Positions 6,736 through 13,397 of a stretch of DNA of 14,788 nucleotides are shown piece by piece. How positions within the stretch are numbered: the first letter of the stretch is position 1; the number at the start of each line of letters is the position of its first letter. The position numbers were made by a program, and so were the translations under genes. The DNA lies in contig CAMQUX010000015.1 in NCBI GenBank assembly GCA_947037905.1, positions 1-14,788 of the forward strand, written 5' to 3'. The notes beneath the pieces were generated by a model, which had not been told where the DNA came from, ran no database searches, and saw only the letters and a program-made list of their open reading frames with translations. This DNA comes from an uncultured Desulfovibrionaceae bacterium (GTDB lineage Bacteria; Desulfobacterota; Desulfovibrionia; Desulfovibrionales; Desulfovibrionaceae).

Positions 6736-7341
6736 ATGAAATTTATAAAACGTATAAAATATATGAAGCAGGTACTATTTTTTTTGCTAGCTTTGCTGCT
6801 AGTGCAAAACGATAGAGCATTTGCATTAGATCATGATACGCAGTTTAGAAGCTGTTTGTCTGAACAATTTATATCTATGATTCTTTGTAAAGATGTATCT
6901 GATTTATTATATATGGGGCATGGTGTTGATGGTATCGGGCGGTATAGAATCCCTTATGGAGCAGGTTCAATTTTAGCTTTTAGTAAGGTAGAAGAAGACA
7001 CGATACAAGTAGAAATATTTACCCGAGATAGAACAAGTAGCGTGAATTATACTGCATTTTTTTCTTATGATGAAGAAAAAGGTGAGGCACTACTGCAGTA
7101 TGTAAATACTGACTGTGCAAAAAATACTATTAAAATATGCAAAGATAGTCTGAAAAAACGTGAAGAAATGAAAAAACAAAAATTTTGGGAACGAGATATT
7201 CCAGATATATTAGCTGATGAGCTAAAAGCAGAAGAGAAAAAAACAACAGAAGAAGGCGCAGTGGAGAGAGATGTTCCGATAATTAGACATTTAAAAGAGG
7301 AAGTTCCTAAAAAAGAAAATCCTCAAAATAAAGATAATTAA
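6736..7341 (+). CDS. Secreted protein of unknown function
   Basis: This 201-residue protein has a clear N-terminal export signal: basic residues up to K11, a hydrophobic core at about 12-23 and AFA ending at A30, so the mature protein would start at L31. AGGA 6 nt before ATG 6736 supports this start; M10 is a weaker alternative. The mature part to about 140 has four cysteines (40, 51, 127, 135) that could form disulphides in the periplasm, and looks globular with predicted strands. From about 140 the tail is charged and probably disordered, rich in K and E, with two similar motifs ERDIPDI and ERDVPII. I recognise no family. It starts a cluster of three unknown genes and converges on the zinc-ribbon gene, with overlapping stop codons. 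Confidence 0.8.
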   Translation: MKFIKRIKYMKQVLFFLLALLLVQNDRAFALDHDTQFRSCLSEQFISMILCKDVSDLLYMGHGVDGIGRYRIPYGAGSILAFSKVEEDTIQVEIFTRDRTSSVNYTAFFSYDEEKGEALLQYVNTDCAKNTIKICKDSLKKREEMKKQKFWERDIPDILADELKAEEKKTTEEGAVERDVPIIRHLKEEVPKKENPQNKDN

Positions 7342-7682
7342 GAGTTTGGTTTTTTCCAAAAGAATATAAGCAATGTTAGAATAAGGATGCCTAAGCCTAT
7401 AAAAAGAGGTTGCGGAGAGTTTGATAGTATAGCCCAAATAATATTTGCAAAAGTAAGAATTATTGCAGAGCAAAGAATTAAAAATTGAAAAAGAACATAT
7501 TTTGTTGTTTTCATATTAGTATATTGAATGGTGAGTTCTTTAATTTGTTCAAAAAATGTTTTGCCTTTTGGCTCATCTTTGTTTATCAAAGTATTACGAG
7601 AGGATTGTAATTTTTTTTTACAGTTAAGGCATTGTATGCTTGTATCTGGGTTTTTATGCCCACAGCGTGTACAAAGTATCAT
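7338..7682 (-). CDS. Zinc-ribbon membrane protein
   Basis: This 114-residue protein begins with a zinc-ribbon: C4-x2-C7 and C18-x2-C21 in MILCTRCGHKNPDT and QCLNCKKKL. A polar linker (about 25-58) and two hydrophobic segments follow (about 62-86 and 93-109), ending in a basic tail WKKPNS. The zinc-ribbon is expected on the cytoplasmic side. Start: ATG 7680-7682, with a strong GGAG 5 nt upstream. Such proteins are common and usually uncharacterised; binding of a protein partner or nucleic acid by the ribbon is inference. Its stop codon overlaps that of the secreted-protein gene on the opposite strand (shared TTAA at 7338-7341). Its start is only 43 nt from the start of the divergent 590-residue gene. 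Confidence 0.8.
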   Translation of the reverse strand: MILCTRCGHKNPDTSIQCLNCKKKLQSSRNTLINKDEPKGKTFFEQIKELTIQYTNMKTTKYVLFQFLILCSAIILTFANIIWAILSNSPQPLFIGLGILILTLLIFFWKKPNS

Positions 7683-7725
7683 ATTTTCTCCATGGTTAGA
7701 TTTTTTTTGAGTACAAGGACTCTTG

Positions 7726-9498
7726 ATGAATGATACTTCTATTTTAGAAAAGAATAAAGAAAAATTAGCAGCTTACTCTGATCTTCTACGGACGCACATA
7801 GAGCGACGAACACGTAGAGAGATTTTAGAGAAAGAATTGCTTATACTTTTTTTAGAGTTCAATATAGATTTAATAGAGAACGCCCCAACAGTAGCTTCGC
7901 AAAAGGAAGCAATAGTAGAATTATTACTTGGGCGCTTAGGCGATTTTCCAGGAAAAGAAACAGTCACAAGAATTCGTATGGATTTTATGATTGTAATATC
8001 TTCCTACCATAGAGCTGTATCTGTTCGTTCTATGGACGAGCAAGTAATTTATGGAACACAGCTTTTAGATATGGAGAAAACTTTTCTTCATTATTTTCAA
8101 GGTGCCTCACTTGTACTTGCACTTTATTATGATAATATTAAGGAAGTTGTTCATAATCTATTAGGTAAAGAAAGTTATCAATTATTTTTAAAATTGCTAC
8201 ATGAGAAACATATTGTTGAAGTATTAAAATTCTTAACTGTTGATCGTATACAAGAGGGCTTTGCAAAAGCTGTAGCTGAAAAGAATTTCTTATTCTCTCG
8301 AAGCAAAAAAAATATATCACTCTTATTTTCCTATAGAAAAATCTTCACCTTTACCAAAGACACAACAAAGTTGCCGCGGACAAAATTACAAGAGAGATTT
8401 TATCGTGAGGTTGGTAGAAAAGAATTTGATTCCATCGAACAACAAATAAATCTAGCTATTCACAAAAATATAAATTCACTATTAAAAGAAAGCAACATAT
8501 CTTCTTATCAGAAAAGATATATGGTCGCACTGCTACGCTTATCACCTTTGTGTGAAGTCTTTTATGCTAACGTAAAAAAAATATTAGAGGCAGAGCTTAG
8601 TTATAAAGAGCGAAGTCAATTACAAGAAGCAATGCGAATTGAGTATAACCATTTTAATGAGCTGGCTCATGGAATGGTGCAAATGTATCTTGCCATTTTA
8701 TCTACATTAGAAACTTTTGTGGGCGCATATGTTCCTGTTCAAAAACTTGTAGAGTTAAAAGCAAGTTTGCGTTTTCTTCATGCTAAGGGATTAGAATTCT
8801 TTTTCGAAGATTTTTATCGGTCGTACTTTTTTTTCTATTTAAAAGATTTATCGGGAGTAGATGTATCGAAGATAGCTTTTGAAGATTGTTCCTACCGAGC
8901 AATACCGAAAAAAAAGGTTGCAGAGCTTGCTAGTATCCCAGATGAAATTAGAGAACGATTATTTGTAGATTCTATTTTTGAAGATAATTGTGTACGACTT
9001 ATTTCAGAAAATTTACTTGCAATTGTGGGTGTTCTTAATAAAATTGATGTATCAAAAGATGATAAAAGAAATTTAAGTATTTCTTATAAAAAAGGTTATT
9101 CTAGTGGTTACGTTGGTGTGCATATTAATTTAGCTGCTATTGCAAGGGTTACAAAAAATGTAAACGCAAGAGTTGCTGATATTATTAATAAATATTTAGG
9201 CATTAAAGAAGATGCAAAAGATTCTGAACAAATACTCAAAACTGACCCTAAAATTATAGCTACTGAACAAGTTAATGCTGACAATGTTGAAGTTGAAAAT
9301 GCTCAAATTGAAGATACTGAAATTGAAAATGCTGAAGTTGAAAATGCTGAAGTTGAAAATGCTGAAGTTGAAAATGCTGAAGTTGAAACATTTTTATCAG
9401 TTGAAGAGAGCTCAGTAAAAGTGAATAAAATAGATTTAAATGAAAAGAATATTGGCGTCTCTAAAGTTTCTGTAGATGATATTAATCAGAATAAATAA
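7726..9498 (+). CDS. Large helical protein of unknown function with a pentapeptide-repeat C-terminal tail
   Basis: I start it at ATG 7726 (590 residues) because AAGGA lies 6 nt upstream; a TTG one codon earlier is too close to that site. There is no signal peptide or membrane segment, so it is probably cytoplasmic. Residues 1 to about 500 are rich in charged amphipathic segments and look mainly helical (for example EILEKELLILFLEFN near the start). I recognise no catalytic motif or family. Residues about 480-500 end in YLGIKEDA, after which composition changes to an acidic, low-complexity tail. Residues about 518-555 hold seven pentapeptide units around VENAE. The last 35 residues resume a mixed sequence rich in S, V, N and K. 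It is divergent from the zinc-ribbon gene and followed by a strong terminator, so it is probably transcribed alone. Confidence 0.85.
   Translation: MNDTSILEKNKEKLAAYSDLLRTHIERRTRREILEKELLILFLEFNIDLIENAPTVASQKEAIVELLLGRLGDFPGKETVTRIRMDFMIVISSYHRAVSVRSMDEQVIYGTQLLDMEKTFLHYFQGASLVLALYYDNIKEVVHNLLGKESYQLFLKLLHEKHIVEVLKFLTVDRIQEGFAKAVAEKNFLFSRSKKNISLLFSYRKIFTFTKDTTKLPRTKLQERFYREVGRKEFDSIEQQINLAIHKNINSLLKESNISSYQKRYMVALLRLSPLCEVFYANVKKILEAELSYKERSQLQEAMRIEYNHFNELAHGMVQMYLAILSTLETFVGAYVPVQKLVELKASLRFLHAKGLEFFFEDFYRSYFFFYLKDLSGVDVSKIAFEDCSYRAIPKKKVAELASIPDEIRERLFVDSIFEDNCVRLISENLLAIVGVLNKIDVSKDDKRNLSISYKKGYSSGYVGVHINLAAIARVTKNVNARVADIINKYLGIKEDAKDSEQILKTDPKIIATEQVNADNVEVENAQIEDTEIENAEVENAEVENAEVENAEVETFLSVEESSVKVNKIDLNEKNIGVSKVSVDDINQNK
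9277..9390 (+). repeat. In-frame 15-bp tandem repeat encoding VENAE units
   Basis: GTTGAAAATGCTGAA occurs exactly at 9337-9351, 9352-9366 and 9367-9381. One-to-few-mismatch copies precede it at 9292, 9307 and 9322, and a more degraded one at 9277. A partial copy follows at 9382. The unit is five codons long, so gain or loss of copies changes the protein length without breaking the frame. Confidence 0.95.
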
Positions 9499-9580
9499 GA
9501 TAAATTTTTAAGGTAGTGCTATTTTCTTGTAGTATTATCTTATTTTGTGAGATTATAATTAAGAACTGAGTAGTATTAAA

Positions 9581-9630
9581 TATATAAAAAGTCCAAAATA
9601 AACATGTGTTTATTTTGGACTTTTTATATA
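9581..9630. terminator. Long near-perfect palindrome, bidirectional terminator
   Basis: Arms of 24 nt (9581-9604 and 9607-9630) are fully complementary around a 2-nt TG centre. The GTCC/GGAC core is flanked by A5 on the left and T5 on the right, then TATATA. It is 83 nt past the stop of the 590-residue gene and could also end transcription from uvrA on the other strand, though that lies more than 300 nt away. The stem is far longer than an ordinary terminator needs. Confidence 0.85.
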
Positions 9631-9862
9631 AGTATTCATCTGAAAAGGGTATCTTATAGTGTAAAAAAACAATTTTTTAGAACGAAAAGACTATTCCAGT
9701 AGGAGTACTACAAAACTCCTTTTGATAAATACACAACTTGATAAATACACCCCATTATATGGATAATAATAGAGTTCTTTTGAAAAAATAAGATTGACTC
9801 ATTTTAAGAATAGTATTTGCTTACTAAGCACTTATCTAAGAGGAATATACGTGTTACTTTTT
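9631..9862. other. Non-coding spacer with a 13-bp direct repeat and a small hairpin
   Basis: No credible gene on either strand. TTGATAAATACAC occurs at 9722-9734 and 9738-9750 (period 16). AGGAGT (9701-9706) and ACTCCT (9715-9720) form a 6-bp hairpin with an 8-nt loop, without a proper T-run. With 9499-9580 and the repeat at 9863-9951 it makes a 464-nt gap between convergent genes that is mostly low-complexity sequence. Confidence 0.6.
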
Positions 9863-9951
9863 AGTCAGAGTTCCAGTTAGAAACCAGTCAGAAGCTCAGT
9901 CAGAAATCCATTCAGAAAGCTAGTTAGAAGCCCAGTCAGAATTCCAGTTAG
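9863..9951. repeat. 12-bp minisatellite immediately downstream of uvrA
   Basis: Seven units and a part of an eighth follow each other at 9863, 9875, 9886, 9898, 9910, 9922, 9934 and 9946. The unit is close to AGTCAGAAATCC, with AGTC and AGTT forms roughly alternating; six full units besides the second are 12 nt and the second is 11 nt. The block ends 11 nt before the uvrA stop codon. On the minus strand it contains a 25-codon frame (9954 to 9877) with LTG-type four-residue periodicity, but without a ribosome site, so I do not call it a gene. Confidence 0.85.
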
Positions 9952-9962
9952 CATATTTTCTG

Positions 9963-12740
9963 CTACAGATTCTCTAATAAAAACTTGCCGGTTACAGAAT
10001 TTTTATCTTTAATAATTTCCTCTGGTGTTCCTTGCGCAACAATTTCTCCGCCAAATTCTCCGCCACCAGGACCTAGGTCAAAAACATAATCTGCTGAAAG
10101 TATCATGTCTGTATTATGTTCTATTACTATAACCGTTGCACCTTTTTCTACAAGCTGATGCAGTACACTTATTACTTTTCCGACCTCATGCATATGTAGC
10201 CCAGTTGTTGGTTCATCTAAAATATACATGGTTCCAGGGAGATTTTTCTTTCCTAACTCACGTGATATTTTTATACGCTGAGCCTCGCCGCCAGAAAGAG
10301 TTGTTGCAGGCTGTCCTAAATGTAAATATCCAAGCCCTACATCTTCTAAAACTTGCAGACGACGCTGTAAGGTTGAATGGTTTACAAAAAACTCTTTTGC
10401 CTCTGCTATGGTCAAATCAAGCACTTCTGCTATATTTTTTTCTTTATAGGTAACTTCAAGAGTTTGGCTGTTGTATCTTTTCCCCTTGCACACTTCGCAA
10501 GTTACATAGATATCTGGCAGAAAATGCATTTCTACTTTTATTTGCCCATCGCCCGAGCATGCCTCACAGCGTCCACCTTTTACGTTAAAGCTAAAGCGTC
10601 CTATTTGGTAACCCCTCACTTTTGCTTCTTTTGATTCTGCAAATATTTTACGCACATCGTCAAATATTTTCGTGTATGTTGCAGGGTTTGAACGTGGTGT
10701 TCTTCCTATTGGGCTTTGGTCAATACCAATTATTTTTTCTATTTTTTCAGCACCAGTTATGCCAGCTATAATTCCAGGGGAATCTACACGTTGCCCCTTT
10801 GAAAGAAGCATATGTTTATAGAGAGAATCAACCACGAGAGAACTTTTACCTGAGCCGGAAACGCCCGTAAAACAGCAAAAAGTTTCTAGGGGGATATCTA
10901 CATCAATATTTTTTATATTATGTGTTTTTACGCCTCTGAGCGTGATTTTTTCTTTGGCTTTACGTCTTGTGCTTGGGCGCTCTATACGTAAATCTCCACG
11001 TAGATATCCAGCAGTTAGGGAATTTTCATCTTTTAATAATTCCTCAACTGTCCCTTCAAACATAATCTCACCACCTAAAAATCCTGAGCCTGGTCCAAGT
11101 TCTATAATGTGATCTGATGCTCTAATAGTTGTCTCATCATGCTCTACTACAAGAACAGTGTTCCCACGTGTTTGCAAGGAGCGCAGTGTGTTTATAAGTC
11201 GTTCATTATCTCTTGGATGCAGCCCTATACTTGGTTCATCTAAAACATAGGTAACGCCCACAAGCCCTGAGCCAAGTTGAGATGCGAGGCGAATACGCTG
11301 TGCTTCTCCACCTGAGAGGGTGTTCATATTTCGACTAAGGCTGATGTATTCTAAGCCAACATTGACCATAAACTCGAGCTTATGTTCAAGTTCTTTTAAT
11401 AGTGGTTCAGATATAATGAGATCTTTTCCTTCAAAATGAAGCTCTTTTAGCCATATAAGTGCTTTTTGAATGGAAAGACTTGAAAATTCTGCAATTGAGA
11501 GTTTATTAATTTTAACAGCAAGTGTTTCAGGACGTAGTCTTGCTCCTTCACAGTGTGGACATGGTTTGTTTTGGCGAAATCTTGAAAGCCAGTTTCTCCA
11601 GTTATCTGACTGCTTATAACCATCTTCTAAAAGATTAATAACACCTTTCCATTTTATATCTTTATCACCAAAAAATAAGGCATTATAGGCATCTTCTGAG
11701 TAATCTTCTAAGAGTGTTTTTAGTGTAAAGCAATATTTAGCTCCAAGTTCTTTCAGCTTTAGCTCGAAACTTTTATATTGTCTTGATGTTTTCCATGGAA
11801 TAATAGCACCAGTTTCTATGCTGAGTCCTTTATTGGGGCATAGAAGTTCTGGCTCAAAATATTCTACAATACCAAGTCCTGAACAGTATTGACAAGCACC
11901 TTGCGGGCTATTGAACGAGAAAAGTTGCGGACTAAGAGGCGGCATGCTTATTTTACAATCGGTACAAGATGATTGCGTGCTGTAGACTTTCTCTTCTTTG
12001 TCTATAAAATCAATAAATATTCGCCCATTACCGTGCAGCAGTGCAAGTTCAATGGAATCTGCCAAGCGTTTTTTCATATCCGCTTTGATAACTAATCGGT
12101 CAACCACAAGATCTATAGAATGTTTTTTATTTTTTTCAAGCTCTGGCACTTCATCTAAAGCATAGAGTGTTTTATTCACACGAACACGTGCAAAACCTTC
12201 TTTTTTGAGCTTATCAAAAATATCTTTATGTGTTCCTTTTTGATGTTCCACAAGGGGCGCTAATAGATAAAATTTTGTATTTTCTTCTTCGCTTAAAATA
12301 TCGTTTATAATTTGATCGGTACTTTGTGGCGCTATGGCTTTCCCGCATTGTGGGCAATAATAGACGCCAAGACGTGCATAAAAAACACGCAGAAAATCGT
12401 AAGTTTCGGTAACAGTTCCAACTGTTGAGCGGGGATTTCTTCCTGTTGTTTGTTGCTCAAGAGATATGGCAGGGGAGAGCCCTTCAATTTTTTTTACCTT
12501 TGGTTTATCTATTTGAGGTAAAAATTGTCTTGCATATGCAGAAAGAGATTCTACATATCTTCTTTGTCCTTCTGCATAGACAATATCGAAAGCTAGGGTT
12601 GATTTTCCTGAACCTGAAGGTCCGCAAACAGTAATAAGTTTATCACGAGGGATATCCACATCAATATTTTTTAAATTGTGCTGTGTTGCACCTTCAATAT
12701 GAATGCAATATCCGTCTGGGCTAGTGTATTTCTTTTTCAT
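9963..12740 (-). CDS. uvrA: Excinuclease ABC subunit A
   Basis: UvrA is the damage-recognition ATPase of nucleotide excision repair. It dimerises, binds distorted DNA in the cytoplasm and loads UvrB. The protein is 925 residues, normal for the family, and complete. Both ABC modules are intact. Walker A sites are GPSGSGKST (40-48) and GVSGSGKSS (626-634). Signatures LSGGEAQR are at 475-482 and 815-822, with Walker B strands YVLDEPS (about 498-504) and YILDEPTTGL (839-848). Zinc cysteines are visible at C259/C262 with C283/C286, and at C725/C728 with C748/C751; CPQC (129-132) and CPHC (394-397) form the remaining pair. Start: ATG 12738-12740, giving MKKKYTSPDGYCIHIEGA. I see no ribosome-binding site upstream, which is odd for this window. 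No LexA-type operator was recognised. Confidence 0.97.
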   Translation of the reverse strand: MKKKYTSPDGYCIHIEGATQHNLKNIDVDIPRDKLITVCGPSGSGKSTLAFDIVYAEGQRRYVESLSAYARQFLPQIDKPKVKKIEGLSPAISLEQQTTGRNPRSTVGTVTETYDFLRVFYARLGVYYCPQCGKAIAPQSTDQIINDILSEEENTKFYLLAPLVEHQKGTHKDIFDKLKKEGFARVRVNKTLYALDEVPELEKNKKHSIDLVVDRLVIKADMKKRLADSIELALLHGNGRIFIDFIDKEEKVYSTQSSCTDCKISMPPLSPQLFSFNSPQGACQYCSGLGIVEYFEPELLCPNKGLSIETGAIIPWKTSRQYKSFELKLKELGAKYCFTLKTLLEDYSEDAYNALFFGDKDIKWKGVINLLEDGYKQSDNWRNWLSRFRQNKPCPHCEGARLRPETLAVKINKLSIAEFSSLSIQKALIWLKELHFEGKDLIISEPLLKELEHKLEFMVNVGLEYISLSRNMNTLSGGEAQRIRLASQLGSGLVGVTYVLDEPSIGLHPRDNERLINTLRSLQTRGNTVLVVEHDETTIRASDHIIELGPGSGFLGGEIMFEGTVEELLKDENSLTAGYLRGDLRIERPSTRRKAKEKITLRGVKTHNIKNIDVDIPLETFCCFTGVSGSGKSSLVVDSLYKHMLLSKGQRVDSPGIIAGITGAEKIEKIIGIDQSPIGRTPRSNPATYTKIFDDVRKIFAESKEAKVRGYQIGRFSFNVKGGRCEACSGDGQIKVEMHFLPDIYVTCEVCKGKRYNSQTLEVTYKEKNIAEVLDLTIAEAKEFFVNHSTLQRRLQVLEDVGLGYLHLGQPATTLSGGEAQRIKISRELGKKNLPGTMYILDEPTTGLHMHEVGKVISVLHQLVEKGATVIVIEHNTDMILSADYVFDLGPGGGEFGGEIVAQGTPEEIIKDKNSVTGKFLLENL

Positions 12741-12910
12741 TGTTTGATAATAATTACTATAAAAAAGAAAGCAAGTTTAAAGTATAAATAATAATAAATT
12801 AAAAAAAATATTCACACTAAGATGTTGATTTTAAAATAAAAATGATAGGTGCTTTTTAGAACTACCATTGAATTGTAAAATGTGAGCGATTAAAAAGAAC
12901 ATGAAAAGAA

Positions 12911-12959
12911 ATAGAAGAACTATAAAAATAGAAGAACTTTAAAAATAAAAACTTTAAAA
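12911..12959. repeat. 17-bp tandem repeat, three units
   Basis: ATAGAAGAACTATAAAA (12911-12927) and ATAGAAGAACTTTAAAA (12928-12944) differ at one position. A third unit of 15 nt, ATAAAAACTTTAAAA (12945-12959), is a deleted version. It is non-coding and lies about 170 nt upstream of uvrA. Confidence 0.8.
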
Positions 12960-13051
12960 GTGAAGGGTTTTGAAAATAAAGCTTTATGAAATGCATCGTT
13001 ATAAAAATAAGAAAAAAGCTAAAAGAATAAATGATACGGGGGAAATAAGAT

Positions 13052-13089
13052 AAAAGGGAACATGAAATATAAAAGGGAACGTGAAAATA
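13052..13089. repeat. 19-bp tandem repeat, two units
   Basis: AAAAGGGAACATGAAATAT (13052-13070) is followed directly by AAAAGGGAACGTGAAAATA (13071-13089). It lies 33-70 nt past the stop of the DUF4911-like gene. Confidence 0.75.
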
Positions 13090-13121
13090 AAAAGAGAGTG
13101 AAAGAAAAGTCAAAATATTTC

Positions 13122-13382
13122 TTAGGAGTTATTTTCAGGATTATAAACAATCCTTACAGGAAATTCAATCATATTTTCTAAGACTTGTAGGAGTTCTTTT
13201 TTTTGGTGAGGCGAAAAACGCAGGAGCAAAACAGCGCGAAATTTATCCACAACCGTAAATATAGCAAGATTATCTTCCGCTTCTAAAAAGAAACGGAAAA
13301 GAGCAATATATTTTGGTGCTAGTTCAATATAAAGGCGAGACGATTCGCTCGGTGCAGGGTAGCTTATTCTTTTTTTACGCAT
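13122..13382 (-). CDS. Small conserved protein, DUF4911-like
   Basis: This 86-residue soluble protein has a basic start (MRKKRISYPAP). A strand-helix pattern follows: SSRLYIELAPKYIALFRFFLEAEDNLAIFTVVDK, then a strand FRAVLLLRF and a helix KKELLQVLENM. The arrangement, with a short N-terminal strand, LAP-YIALFRFFLEA and a central VVD, resembles what I recall of DUF4911 from Deltaproteobacteria; I could not check this. The function of that family is unknown. ATG 13380-13382 lacks a clear ribosome site, and the gene begins 15 nt after the ilvD stop, so it is probably translated from the ilvD transcript. Whether it relates to branched-chain amino acid synthesis is not shown by the sequence. Confidence 0.72.
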   Translation of the reverse strand: MRKKRISYPAPSESSRLYIELAPKYIALFRFFLEAEDNLAIFTVVDKFRAVLLLRFSPHQKKELLQVLENMIEFPVRIVYNPENNS

Positions 13383-13397
13383 ACTATTCTATGTTTA

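Larger units (their letters stand above)
12741..13121. other. Non-coding spacer upstream of uvrA, very AT-rich, purine-biased on the plus strand
   Basis: The spacer lies between the DUF4911-like gene and uvrA and should contain the uvrA promoter in its left part. The right part (about 12890-13120) is strongly A/G-rich on the plus strand. It holds tandem repeats: three 15-17-nt units at 12911, 12928 and 12945 (unit near ATAGAAGAACTTTAAAA) and two 19-nt units at 13052 and 13071. An 83-codon minus-strand frame in this block (13113-12862) is low-complexity F/S/Y/L sequence and probably not a gene. No clear promoter or terminator was identified. Confidence 0.6.

Noticed and set aside
9877..9954. 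25-codon minus-strand frame with LTG-type periodicity beginning 8 nt after the uvrA stop
   Set aside because: The periodicity is a direct result of the 12-bp repeat, there is no ribosome site, and the 11-nt repeat unit breaks it.
12862..13113. 83-codon minus-strand frame upstream of uvrA
   Set aside because: It is built from A-rich tandem repeats and gives low-complexity F, S, Y and L sequence without a convincing ribosome site or recognisable domain.
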